A stretch of 64,000 bases of DNA from Streptomyces sp. SJL17-4 (GTDB lineage: Bacteria; Actinomycetota; Actinomycetes; Streptomycetales; Streptomycetaceae), in NCBI RefSeq assembly GCF_036826855.1, contig NZ_CP104578.1:1364001-1428000 (forward strand). The letters run 5' to 3'. Below, one piece after another: positions 41,358 to 49,861 of the stretch. Under the pieces are notes generated by a model, which was not told the DNA's origin, searched no databases, and was given only the letters and a program-made list of their open reading frames with translations. A program made the translations under genes and the position numbers. Each line of letters begins with the position of its first letter. The first letter of the stretch is position 1.

Positions 41358-43304
41358 CTACTCCTTGTGCGCGTCGCCTGGACGCAGCGATTCATGGGGG
41401 GCGGGCTGGGACTCGGCGAGACCGATGCCGCGCTGGAACGCGGCCATCAAGCCGGGGTCGTGCAGGGCGTGCTCCTCGGGCTTGCGGGCCACGGGCTCGT
41501 CGCGCAGCTGCGGGACGATGTGCTCCTGGGCACGCCGCTTGGGGAGCACGGGTCGGCCGTTGGCCTCGGGCGCCTGGGGGAGCGGCGACAGCAGGGAGGC
41601 CGGCGGGCCCGAGGGTTCCGCTCCGGCCGTCTGCGCCGGAACCGCGGACGTCCGGCCGGAGTCCGCGTAGCCGTGGGTCCGCTCGGTGGTACGGGGGTAG
41701 CTGAGCGGGTCGTGGGCGGGGGTCTCCTCGTGGCGGACGGCGGTCCGCTCCGGGGAGGGTACGGAGTGCGGTGCGGGTCCGGTGGTGGCCGTCGTGCTCA
41801 TGGCCGCGGGCGCGGGCGTCTGGGGGTGGGCCGGTGCCGGGGCGGTCATGGGTGCCGTCATCGGCGGCGTCATGGGTGCGGTCATGGGCACCGTCGTGGG
41901 TGCCGGGGCCGTCGCCGGGGCGGCGACCGCGGGCGCGGGCTGCGACGACGCGTGCGACGGCGCCGCCGGCTGGGGCTGCATCTGCACCTGGTTCGGCGGG
42001 ACCGCGGAGGATCCGGCGGTCGCGGCGGCCTGGCGCTCGTGCTGGGCGAGCCCCTCGGGGTCGGCTCCGAGGAGGCCCTGCGGGAGCACGAGGACGGCCT
42101 GGACGCCGCCGTAGATGTTGGACTGGAGTCGTACGGCGATCCCGTGGCGGCGGGCGAGGGCCGAGACGACGAAGAGTCCGATGCGGCCGTCCTGGAGCAG
42201 ATGCGCGACGTTGACCTGGTCGGGGTCGGCGAGCAGGGCGTTCATCTTGTTCTGCTCGGTGACGGGCATGCCGAGACCGCGGTCCTCGACCTCGATGGCG
42301 AGGCCGGCCGTGACGTACTGCGCGCGGAGCAGCACCGTGGTGTGCGGTGCGGAGAACAGCGTCGCGTTCTCGACGAGTTCGGCGAGGAGGTGGATGACGT
42401 CGGCCACGGCATGGCCCCGGAGCGTACCGTCGATCGGGGGTACGAGCTTCACCCGCGGGTACTGCTCGACCTCGGCGATGGAGGAGCGCAGCACCTCGGT
42501 CATGGTGACCGGGTTCGACCACTGGCGGCGGGAGATGGCGCCGCCGAGCACGGCGAGGTTCTCGGCGTGCCGGCGGATGCGGGTGGCCAGGTGGTCCACG
42601 TGGAACAGGCCCTTGAGCAGCTCCGGGTCCTCGACCTCGTTCTCCAGCTCGTCGAGGAGCTGGATCTCGCGGTGGACCAGGGACTGCAGGCGCCGGGCGA
42701 GGTTGACGAAGACCTCGACCTTCTGTTCGTTTCCGACGCTGCTGGAGAGCCGGGACGCCTGCACGACGGCTGCCACGGCGGCCTCGTGAGAGCGTGTCAG
42801 CTCCTGGGAGAGCAGGTCGAATTCGTCGCCGGACGCGGTGCCGGTCGGCAGCGCGGGGCGGGGCGGCAGGCCCTCTCCCTTGCGCAACTGTTCGACGATC
42901 GTCTGCAGTTCGGTCTGGCCGCGGGCGCTGCTGCGGCGCAGGGCGTTGCAGCGGTCGAGGACCGCCTTGGCGGCCCGGTCCGCGCCGAGCGCCGCGGCCG
43001 TCACGGAGGCCACCGTGATCGCGGCGGCTCCGGTGAGCGCGGCCCAGAGGCCGGGCGTCGGGGTGGCGCCGGTGGAGCGGATGGTGAAGAGCACGGCCGC
43101 GGCCCCGCCCAGTGCCACCGCGATGGCGGGAAGCACGGAGGTGCGGAGGAGTTGGGGGCGTATGCGGGCTTCCATCGTGTGCGACGTGGGGGGCTGCGTC
43201 GGGGGGTTGCTACCGGTACCGGGGGCGGGGCGGGCGCCTGACCGGCCGTGCCGCCCGCCCTCGCGTCGATCGGACCGCGAGGCGGGTGCGCGAAGTTGAG
43301 ACAT
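41358..43304 (-). CDS. cvnA: Conservon sensor histidine-kinase-like protein CvnA
   Basis: 648 residues from the ATG at 43304, six bases after AAGGA. Two membrane helices lie at about 57-75 and 86-107 with only a short loop between. A dimerisation region with QSLVHREIQLLDELENEVED follows, then an HATPase domain (VIHLLAELVENATLFSAPHT, VEDRGLGMPV, GRIGLFVVSALARRHGI). The last ~200 residues are Pro/Ala-rich and disordered, with a repeat around PMTAPMTPPMTAPMTAP. It probably senses an envelope signal and recruits CvnB and CvnD. Conserved phospho-acceptor His function is doubtful in this family. Confidence 0.94.
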   Translation of the reverse strand: MSQLRAPASRSDRREGGRHGRSGARPAPGTGSNPPTQPPTSHTMEARIRPQLLRTSVLPAIAVALGGAAAVLFTIRSTGATPTPGLWAALTGAAAITVASVTAAALGADRAAKAVLDRCNALRRSSARGQTELQTIVEQLRKGEGLPPRPALPTGTASGDEFDLLSQELTRSHEAAVAAVVQASRLSSSVGNEQKVEVFVNLARRLQSLVHREIQLLDELENEVEDPELLKGLFHVDHLATRIRRHAENLAVLGGAISRRQWSNPVTMTEVLRSSIAEVEQYPRVKLVPPIDGTLRGHAVADVIHLLAELVENATLFSAPHTTVLLRAQYVTAGLAIEVEDRGLGMPVTEQNKMNALLADPDQVNVAHLLQDGRIGLFVVSALARRHGIAVRLQSNIYGGVQAVLVLPQGLLGADPEGLAQHERQAAATAGSSAVPPNQVQMQPQPAAPSHASSQPAPAVAAPATAPAPTTVPMTAPMTPPMTAPMTAPAPAHPQTPAPAAMSTTATTGPAPHSVPSPERTAVRHEETPAHDPLSYPRTTERTHGYADSGRTSAVPAQTAGAEPSGPPASLLSPLPQAPEANGRPVLPKRRAQEHIVPQLRDEPVARKPEEHALHDPGLMAAFQRGIGLAESQPAPHESLRPGDAHKE

Positions 43305-43697
43305 GAGTGTCCTTGGTACGTACGTGCCCAGGAATCGGCGTACTGCGGGTGAGCTACGGGGGTGGACTACGGGGGGGTACTGCAGGGGGTGGTTCACAGG
43401 GTGTGCGACGTGCGTGCGAAGAGCCTACCGATGATCACCAACCACACACTGTAGTCGTCAACCGTTCATGTGCGGTGCGCAGTTGGCAAACTTACCCGTA
43501 GACCGGCCCGCTCTGGTATTGCCCCTGACATGACAGGCCGAGAAGCTTCGGCCGAAACTCGACGTCGCGGCGCGCAAGGGGCGTTGAACACCGGGAACGG
43601 AAGAGGGCGGAGGCGTTCTCACACCTCCGCCCTCTGCGGAAATCGTCCCCGACCGGAATCCGGGGAGGGATGCGGACCGCCCGGCCCGCTCGCGGCC
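43305..43697. other. Region upstream of the conservon
   Basis: 393 bp without a convincing gene. The part near 43305-43500 is the conservon promoter region on the minus strand, with a TTGACG (complement at 43456-43461) as a possible -35. The left part contains G-runs around 43360-43400. The right part holds the MBL terminator at 43602-43635. Confidence 0.45.
43602..43635 (-). terminator. Hairpin terminator of the MBL-fold gene
   Basis: A 12-bp perfect stem (AGAGGGCGGAGG / CCTCCGCCCTCT) with a 10-base loop lies 62 bp beyond the stop of the leftward MBL-fold hydrolase gene and ahead of the conservon promoter. Confidence 0.75.
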
Positions 43698-44993
43698 TCA
43701 GGGGGTCCGCGCCGCCTCCGGAGCACCCCGGCCGGTGTCCGTACCGGGTTCGCCGGAAGTCCGCCCCACGTCCACGCCGGTGTTCGCGTCCGCGTTTGCG
43801 CCCTCTTTCCCGCGCGACACGCCGGTGAGTGGACCGTCACCGTCGGTGAGAGCCGGCGTCGTCCAGCCGGCGGAGGGGATACGGGCCACCGAACGCCACC
43901 AGGGGCTGTCGGGCAGCCGTTCGGCGCCCGGCTCGAAGGGCTCGCCCGGGATGGGCAGGGCGATCCGCTGGGCGGCTCCGGCGGCGGCCTCGACGGTGCC
44001 CTCCCCCGGCTCCGCCCACGGGTGCGGGGCGAGGTTGAAGGTGCCCCAGTGGATCGGCAGCATCACCCCGGCGGGCCCGCCGCCCTGGAGGTCCAGATGC
44101 GCCCGCATGCCCTCGGCGGGGGTCATGTGGATATCGGTCCAGAACTCCGAGTAGGCACCGATCTGGATCATGGTGGCGTCGAAGGGGCCGTGGGCCGCGC
44201 CGATGTCCTTGAATCCGGAGAAGTACCCGGTGTCCCCGCTGTGGAAGATCCGGTGGGAGGGCCCCGTCACGACCCAGGAGGCCCAGAGCGTCAGCTGCCG
44301 GTTGCGCAGTCCGCGGCCGCAGAAGTGCCGGGCCGGGGTGGCCGTGAGCCGCAGCTCGCCGATCTCGGTGGACTCGTTCCAGTCCAGCTCGCGCAGCCGG
44401 GAGGCGGGCACCCCCCAGCGCTCCAGGTGGGCGCCGACGCCCAGCGGCACGGCGAAGACGGTGTCGGTGGTGGCGAGCGCCTTGATCGTCGGCAGGTCGA
44501 GGTGGTCGTAGTGGTCGTGCGAGATCACGACGACGTCGACCGGGCCGAGGGCGGCGAGCGGGGCGGGCACCGGGTGGAGCCGCTTGGGGCCGACGAAGGG
44601 GAAGGGGGAGCAGCGCTCGCCCCAGACCGGGTCGAAGAGCACCCGGTGGCCGTCGATCTCGGCCAGGACGCCGGAGTGTCCCATCCAGGTCAGGCGCAGC
44701 CCGGTGGCCGGGGGCCTGGACAGGTCGGCGACCGTGGTGGGGTGGACCGGGATCGTGCCGGTGGGGGCGCGGCGCGAGCGGGCTTCCTTGTCGAAGTAGA
44801 TCTTGGCGAATTCGACACCGGAACCCGAGGGGCCGCGTCGGGCGGGTTCGGGGTTCTGGAAGATCCCGTCCGCGAAGTTCGGCGAGCGGTGGATGCGGGC
44901 GAGGCGCTCGCCCGTGGGGTCCGCGCCGAAGGACTCGGGGCGCAGCGCGCGCAGCCGGGCCCGTGGCGAACGGTCGGAGCCGGTACCGGTCAC
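43698..44993 (-). CDS. MBL-fold metal-dependent hydrolase (UlaG/NAPE-PLD-like)
   Basis: 431 residues from a GTG at 44993 directly after AGGAGG. The first ~90 residues have ESFGADPTGERLARIHRSPN and NPEPARRGPSGSG, as in the NAPE-PLD-like group. The metallo-beta-lactamase core then reads LRLTWMGHSGVLAEIDG, VLFDPVWGERCSPF, metal motif ISHDHYDHLD (HxHxDH), RHFCGRG, FHSGDTGYFSGF and IHWGTFNLAPHPW. Such enzymes cleave phosphodiesters or lactones; the substrate is unknown. There is no signal peptide. It diverges from the 45.2-kb dehydrogenase gene across a shared region with a palindrome. Confidence 0.9.
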   Translation of the reverse strand: MTGTGSDRSPRARLRALRPESFGADPTGERLARIHRSPNFADGIFQNPEPARRGPSGSGVEFAKIYFDKEARSRRAPTGTIPVHPTTVADLSRPPATGLRLTWMGHSGVLAEIDGHRVLFDPVWGERCSPFPFVGPKRLHPVPAPLAALGPVDVVVISHDHYDHLDLPTIKALATTDTVFAVPLGVGAHLERWGVPASRLRELDWNESTEIGELRLTATPARHFCGRGLRNRQLTLWASWVVTGPSHRIFHSGDTGYFSGFKDIGAAHGPFDATMIQIGAYSEFWTDIHMTPAEGMRAHLDLQGGGPAGVMLPIHWGTFNLAPHPWAEPGEGTVEAAAGAAQRIALPIPGEPFEPGAERLPDSPWWRSVARIPSAGWTTPALTDGDGPLTGVSRGKEGANADANTGVDVGRTSGEPGTDTGRGAPEAARTP

Positions 44994-45065
44994 AGGACCT
45001 CCTGATCTCTGGGGGGTCGTTCCATTATGAGCGGCCCGCGCCGCGAACGGTCGGGGCGGTCAGCC

Positions 45066-45087
45066 ATACTGAACAGTCATTCAGTAT
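45066..45087. promoter_or_regulatory. Perfect palindrome, probable TetR-type operator
   Basis: ATACTGAA-N6-TTCAGTAT is a perfect 8-bp inverted repeat in the 243-bp divergent region between the MBL-fold and dehydrogenase genes. Its form is typical of TetR-family sites, and a TetR gene lies just downstream of the dehydrogenase (46498-47160), the most likely binder. Its AT content stands out from the surroundings. Confidence 0.7.
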
Positions 45088-45186
45088 GTCCGCGCGGTCG
45101 CACCGGCCGCCCGGCCCGTATGTCCGCCCGGTCGCACCGGCCGCCCGGCCCGTACGTCCGCGCGGTCGCACCGGCCGCCCGGCCCG
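45085..45186. repeat. Three tandem copies of a 34-bp repeat
   Basis: Units at 45085-45118, 45119-45152 and 45153-45186 share TCGCACCGGCCGCCCGGCCC and differ at only a few positions. The array begins at the right arm of the palindrome and ends 50 bp before the dehydrogenase start. It is open in frame but has no ribosome site, so I treat it as untranslated leader or spacer. Confidence 0.85.
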
Positions 45187-45236
45187 TTCGGCCCGTCCGG
45201 CACCCGGCCCGCCCGCACCTCCCGAGGAGATGTCCG

Positions 45237-46433
45237 ATGAGTTCCGCCCCGTCCGCCCCGTCCGCCCCGCTGCTTTCCGTCGGCTGGACCGACCACGTGA
45301 CCGGTCGCCGGGGCCATCTCGTGGTCGACCGGCTGGTGCGCGGAGTGGCAAGCGGCGGCCTGCGGATGCGGGAGGGCTGCACGGTCGAGGAGGTCACCGG
45401 GCTCGCCCGCGGGATGACCATGAAGGAGGCCCTGCACTACGACCCGAAGGCCCGGTACGTGCCGCTGGGCGGCGCCAAGGGCGGCATCGACTGCGACCCC
45501 CGCTCCCCCGAGGCGTACGGCGTGCTCGTGCGCTATCTGCGGGCGATGCGGCCGTACGTCGAACGGTTCTGGACCACTGGGGAGGACCTGGGGCTCACCC
45601 AGGACCTGGTGGACCGCGCCGTGGCCGAGGCGGGTCTGGTCTCCTCGGTGCAGGCCGTGTACCCGCTCCTGGACGACGAGGCGGCGGCCCGCGAGCGGCT
45701 CGCCGACGCCTTCGCGATCGAGGTCGACGGCATCGGTCTCGACGAGCTGGTCGGCGGTCTCGGGGTCGCCGAGTCGGTCCTCACCGCCCTCGACCGGGCC
45801 GAGCGGGCGTACGCCGGGACCCGGGTGTCGGTGCAGGGGCTCGGCACGATGGGCGGGGCGACCGCCCGGTTCCTGGCGCGCGCCGGGCTGCGGGTGGTGG
45901 CCGTGGCCGACGTCCGGGGCACGATCGTGAACCCGGACGGCCTCGATGTCGAGGCGCTGCTCGCGGCCCGGGACGCCCACGGCGCCGTCGACCGCTCCGC
46001 GCTGCGGCCCGGCGACCGGGAGGAGCCCGGGGACGCCTGGCTCGCGGCCGGGGCGGAGGTACTGGTCCCGGCGGCCGTCTCGTACGCGATCGACGCCGGG
46101 AACCAGGGGCGGATCACGGCCCGCTGGATCGCCGAGGCGGCGAACATGCCGGTCCTGCCCGAGGCCGAGGAGGCCCTCGCCGCGCGCGGGATCACGGTGC
46201 TGCCCGACGTGGTGGTGAACTCGTGCACGAACGCCTGGTGGTGGTGGACGCTCTTCGGCGACATCGAGGCCGACGCCGAGCAGGCCTTCGCCCGGGTGCG
46301 CGGGGCGATGCGGACGCTCGTCGACGGCATCCTCGACCGGGCGGAGGCGGACGGCACGAGTCCGCGCGCCGCGGCGCACGCGCTGGTGGACGAGCGGCTG
46401 CCGCGGATCGCCGAACGCTACGGCTGGTACTGA
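45237..46433 (+). CDS. Glu/Leu/Phe/Val-type amino acid dehydrogenase
   Basis: 398 residues from the ATG at 45237, six bases after GAGGAGA. The dimerisation/catalytic part has GLARGMTMKEALHYDPKARY and VPLGGAKGGIDCDPRSPEAY with catalytic Lys81. The NAD-binding Rossmann part has VSVQGLGTMGGATARFLA and VVAVADVRGTI. AANMPVLPEAEEALAARGI and VVNSCTNAWWWWTLFG match the C-terminal lobe. It catalyses oxidative deamination of an amino acid, or the reverse; the exact substrate is uncertain. It is followed by a TetR gene in the same direction. Confidence 0.92.
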   Translation: MSSAPSAPSAPLLSVGWTDHVTGRRGHLVVDRLVRGVASGGLRMREGCTVEEVTGLARGMTMKEALHYDPKARYVPLGGAKGGIDCDPRSPEAYGVLVRYLRAMRPYVERFWTTGEDLGLTQDLVDRAVAEAGLVSSVQAVYPLLDDEAAARERLADAFAIEVDGIGLDELVGGLGVAESVLTALDRAERAYAGTRVSVQGLGTMGGATARFLARAGLRVVAVADVRGTIVNPDGLDVEALLAARDAHGAVDRSALRPGDREEPGDAWLAAGAEVLVPAAVSYAIDAGNQGRITARWIAEAANMPVLPEAEEALAARGITVLPDVVVNSCTNAWWWWTLFGDIEADAEQAFARVRGAMRTLVDGILDRAEADGTSPRAAAHALVDERLPRIAERYGWY

Positions 46434-46497
46434 GCCCCCGCCGCCCCGGTGCCGCTGACGATCATGCCCGCGTCATGTGCTGTGTAAGGTGCGTGGC

Positions 46498-47160
46498 GTG
46501 GCGAGAGTGCGGTTGAGCGTGGCCGAGCGGCGGGAGGAGCTGCTGCGGGCCGCCGTCGAGCAGATCGAGGTTCGCGGGGTGGCGGCCGTCCGGATCGCCG
46601 ACGTGGCCTCGGCGCTCGGGGTGAGCAACGCCCTGGTGCTCTACCACTTCTCGTCCAAGGAACAACTGGTCGCCGCGGCCTTCGCTCATGCCGCCGAGGC
46701 CGACCTCGCCCATCTGCGCCGGCTCCTCGGGCGCCGCTCCAGCGCCGTACGCCGCCTCCAGGCCGCCGTGCGCTGGTACGCGCCGACCGGACAGGCCAAG
46801 GGCTGGCGGCTGTGGATCGAGGGCTGGGCCGCCTCCTTGCGCGACCCCGAGTTGCGCCGGGTCGCCGCCTCCCTCGACAAGGAGTGGAAGGCGGCACTGA
46901 CCCGGGTGATCGCGGAGGGGGCCGAGGCCGGGGAGTTCCGCTGTCCGGACCCGGCGGCTGCCGCCTGGCGGCTCACCGCCTTCCTCGACGGTCTGGCCGT
47001 CCAGACGACGGCCTACGCCGGCTCGCTCACCCGGAGCGCGATGCTGCGCTGGGCCGACGCCGCCCTCGCGCGCGAGCTGAACCTGCCGGACGAGGGTGAG
47101 GGCGTCGGGGAGCACGCGGATGCGGGCCGGGGCGTCGACGACCTGCCGTCCGGCACCTGA
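46498..47160 (+). CDS. TetR/AcrR-family regulator
   Basis: 220 residues from the GTG at 46498; an upstream ATG at 46477 is possible but less likely. The helix-turn-helix is at about residues 22-55 (RIADVASALGVSNALVLYHF, SSKEQLVAA). The C-terminal part resembles BetI-like ligand domains (LWIEGWAASLRDPELRRVAA, RLTAFLDGLAVQTTAY). It is in line with the dehydrogenase gene 64 bp upstream and probably represses it, and itself, through the palindrome at 45066-45087. Confidence 0.9.
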   Translation: MARVRLSVAERREELLRAAVEQIEVRGVAAVRIADVASALGVSNALVLYHFSSKEQLVAAAFAHAAEADLAHLRRLLGRRSSAVRRLQAAVRWYAPTGQAKGWRLWIEGWAASLRDPELRRVAASLDKEWKAALTRVIAEGAEAGEFRCPDPAAAAWRLTAFLDGLAVQTTAYAGSLTRSAMLRWADAALARELNLPDEGEGVGEHADAGRGVDDLPSGT

Positions 47161-47203
47161 AGACCGGTTCGGACATCGGGCCGCCCCGTCGGCCGCTCGA
47201 ACG

Positions 47204-47261
47204 GGGTCACACCAGCTCGAGGACCCCCCGCATCGCACCGGGTCACACCAGCTCGAAGACC
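47204..47261. repeat. 36-bp-spaced duplicate of the SIMPL gene 3' end
   Basis: GGGTCACACCAGCTCGAGGACC (47204-47225) and its near-copy at 47240-47261 (one mismatch) are 36 bp apart. The second copy is the end of the SIMPL coding sequence; the first repeats its last codons and stop beyond the gene. It looks like a small tandem duplication. Confidence 0.75.
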
Positions 47262-48010
47262 GCCGAGACCGTGACCTGCTCCTCGATCTCGCCGGGGGCC
47301 AGCGGGACGCTCGCCTCGTCGTGGGCGACGCCGGGGGCGGCGCCGGGGCCGGGGCGCGTGGACTCCCCCTCGCTGAGCGAGACCAGCCGGCCGAGCCGGT
47401 GGCCGCTGAGCCGGGCATGCTGCGCCGCCTTGTCGTACGCGTCCTGGTAGGCCGCCTCGCGTGCCTTCACCCGCAGGGCCGAGGGGTCGGCGACGTCGAA
47501 GACGACACCGTTGATCCGGCCCGAGTCCCCGGTGGCGTCGTTGACGGCGCCGATGACCTGCCCGGCCCTGTCGATCTTCCGGACCTTCACGGAGAAGGAC
47601 TGCCCGGCCTGGTAGCCGGTCACCTTGCTCTCGCCCTCGGCGTTCTGCGTGTAGACCGGGGACAGCGTGAGGCTGTCGGTACGGATGTCCCGGTCGGCGA
47701 TCCCCTGCTTGTCCAGCACGGCGAGAAGGGCCTCGGCGGCGGTGTTCTGCGCGGCCATCGCCTCCTTCGCAGTCTTGCGGGTGGCCTCGACCCCGACGGA
47801 GAGGATCGCCAGGTCGGGCGCGGCGGACGCGCGGCCGTGGCCGGTGACGGTGACCGTGGCGGGCGCCGCCACCCGGACGGCACGCGGGGCCGTCCGCTCG
47901 GGCGCGGCGGCCAGGGCGGGCGCCGCGGTGCCGACGAGCAGGCCGCCGAGCACGGCGGTGGCGGCGAGCAGACGGGCGGTACGGGCGGCGCTTGGCCGGC
48001 GGATCGTCAC
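47243..48010 (-). CDS. Secreted SIMPL-domain protein (DUF541)
   Basis: 255 residues from the GTG at 48010, eight bases after AAGGGA. Residues 1-35 are a signal peptide (basic RRPSAARTARLL, hydrophobic core, APALAAAPE). The SIMPL domain follows: VTVTGHGRASAAPDLAILSV, KQGIADRDIRTDSLTLSPVY, and INGVVFDVADPSALRVKARE. The family forms oligomeric periplasmic or secreted proteins of unclear function (BP26-like). It is convergent with the TetR gene. Confidence 0.92.
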   Translation of the reverse strand: MTIRRPSAARTARLLAATAVLGGLLVGTAAPALAAAPERTAPRAVRVAAPATVTVTGHGRASAAPDLAILSVGVEATRKTAKEAMAAQNTAAEALLAVLDKQGIADRDIRTDSLTLSPVYTQNAEGESKVTGYQAGQSFSVKVRKIDRAGQVIGAVNDATGDSGRINGVVFDVADPSALRVKAREAAYQDAYDKAAQHARLSGHRLGRLVSLSEGESTRPGPGAAPGVAHDEASVPLAPGEIEEQVTVSAVFELV

Positions 48011-48183
48011 GGGCGGTCCCTTCGAGGCTGGGTGCCGGGGCTCCGGCGGGCACATCCCAGCACCCGTCACCGCCGCCTCCCGTACGCCACTCCCGACCGC
48101 CGACGCCCTTCACCTCTCCGTACCAGTCGCTCCTCCGCACGGCCGGGCCGCCGCTGCCGGGGCGCCGCTCCCGGGCCGCGCGC

Positions 48184-49352
48184 TCAGGTCTGGACGAGCG
48201 GCTCGTACACGTCGGGGTGCAGCCCGAAGGTCCAGGCGACGCCTTCCCGCGCGGTCCGGGTCGCGGGCGGAACCCGGAGCCAGTACGTGCGGTGGCTGCC
48301 ATCCGGCTCGGGCGTGGAGTTGACCACCTCGACCATGACCACGTCCTCGTCGTCGGCCAGCTCGATCCGCCACAGGACACCGGTCTCGTCGCGGTGCTGG
48401 TGCCGGGCGCCCGAGGAGGCGAGATAGCGGTCGTAGCCGTAGTACTCCAGCATCACGCGCCGCAGTTCGGCGTTCTCCTCCTCCCGTATCCGCTCGGGAG
48501 TGAGCCGGCGAGCCCGGCGAGGAAGTCGGCGGGCACGGTCATCCCCCGCCAGGCGTACAGGGCGAAGCCGTCGGCGAAGGCGAGCGCGGGGCCGTCGCCC
48601 CGGTCGAGCCGTCCGGCCTCGTCCCGGTGCAGCTCGACGGGCCGCTCGCAGACCACGGCGACGTTCTCGTACGGCCACCACCAGCCCGCGTGTTCGGCGA
48701 CGGCGCCGAGGCCGGCGAGACGGTCGCCCTGACCGTCGAAGGCGGCGAGCCAGGCCGCGTCGTGCTGGCCGAGCACCGCGTCGAGCAGCACGAGCCGCAC
48801 GGCGGTCGTCTCCCGCCCGGAAGGCGCCGGGCGGGCGGACCCGCCGGAACCCCCGGCAGCGGCGGGGTCGGCCCGTCCCGCCGGGTCGGCGGCGGTCGCG
48901 GCCTCCGTCACCCCGGCCCGTATCCGGTCGGCCAGGCTTCGGGTGAGGTCCCAGAGGTGGGCCCCGGTCGCCTGCCAGTGGGCCGCCCAGCCGGCCGGGC
49001 CGAGGGTGTCGTGGAGGCGGCGCCGCTCCTCGGCCCACGGCCGGGTGCGCACCTGGTCCCGGACCGAACGGCCCGGGTCGCTCAGCCCCCGTACGAGCGT
49101 GACGGCCGCGAGCGGCGAGTCCGCCCAGAGCACGCGCGCCGGCTCGGCGAGGCCCGCCGTGCGGTAGGCGAGCCGGACGCCGGCCTCGGCGGCGGCGCGG
49201 TCGGCGGGCCCGGTGGCCGCGGCGACGGATCGCCACTTGTCCTGCGCGGTGGTGCGGTTCATGCCGGCGTTGTTCGTGTCGGTGTCATTCGTGTCGGTGT
49301 CATTCGTGTCGGCGTCATTGATGTCGGCGTCGTTCATGTCGGCGTGGTTCAT
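48184..49352 (-). pseudogene. DUF6745-family gene split by an apparent frameshift
   Basis: The N-terminal ~280 residues read in one frame from ATG 49352 (GGGGGG seven bases upstream) through ARVLWADSPLAAVTLVRGL, WWWPYENVAVVCERPVELH and YAWRGMTVPADFLAGLAG. That frame then ends in an unrelated tail at 48453. The expected C-terminus (LTPERIREEENAELRRVML, GYDRYLASSGARHQHRDET, VMVEVVNSTPEPDG, ending at 48184) continues in another frame. The switch lies near 48505-48520; adding one base there would restore a single protein of about 389 residues. It may be a true mutation or a sequence error. DUF6745 function is unknown. It shares a strand with the 108-residue gene 26 bp upstream. Confidence 0.82.
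49273..49347 (-). repeat. Coding 15-bp tandem repeat at the DUF6745 N-terminus
   Basis: Five units of 15 bp (TTCGTGTCGGTGTCA and variants) encode the pentapeptide pattern D-[M/I/T]-N-D-[A/T] at the very start of the protein. The two units at 49273-49302 are identical. Copy-number change would keep the frame. Confidence 0.85.
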
Positions 49353-49378
49353 GTGGAAGCCCCCCAGGTCTCTGTCGG

Positions 49379-49705
49379 TCAGTCCGCGACGATCCGGTAC
49401 GCCCCGGGCACGTACTCCCGCTGGCGCACCACCCGGTACCAGCCCTTGGGCAGCGGTATCGGGGCGTGCTCCTCGTGCACCACCCGGCCGCCCTCGGGCA
49501 GTTCGAGCAGCAGCGGGCCGAAGGGCCCCGGCTCCCGGACGAGTCGGCCGGGCCCCGGGATCGCGTGGGCGTGTCCGGTGACCTCGCCGAGGGCCAGGAC
49601 CAGCCGGCCACGGGCGTCCCTCGGCTCCCCCGCCGCCGCCTTCACCCGCTCCGGAACGGCCGTCTCCGCGACGGACACGATCAGTACGTCTCCCTGCCGG
49701 TACAT
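49379..49705 (-). CDS. Conserved 108-residue protein next to DUF6745
   Basis: Starts MYRQGDVLIVSVAETAVPE and contains LALGEVTGHAHAIPG, LLLELPEGGRVVHEEHAPIP and YRVVRQREYVPGAYRIVAD. It is beta-rich in appearance, with clustered His residues (GHAH, HEEH) that could bind metal. I recall similar small proteins beside DUF6745 or leucine-rich proteins, but no function is known to me. It diverges from the STM4015-like gene with 156 bp between starts and precedes DUF6745 on the same strand. Confidence 0.82.
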   Translation of the reverse strand: MYRQGDVLIVSVAETAVPERVKAAAGEPRDARGRLVLALGEVTGHAHAIPGPGRLVREPGPFGPLLLELPEGGRVVHEEHAPIPLPKGWYRVVRQREYVPGAYRIVAD

Positions 49706-49861
49706 GACTCTCCCCTCCCCGTTCGGCGCGGTACGGCCGAACATGAGAACGACGCTAGAGGCCGGGTCTGACAATCGGCCCCGGACTCCGCGCTGTCGGT
49801 GCCGCTTGGTAGAACTCTGGGGATCAGCCGATCCACGCCGTCCGTTGCCGGGAGCGCAGTC

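Noticed and set aside
45085..45186. 34-bp repeats considered as a CRISPR array
   Set aside because: Units are contiguous with no unique spacers, and no cas genes are present.
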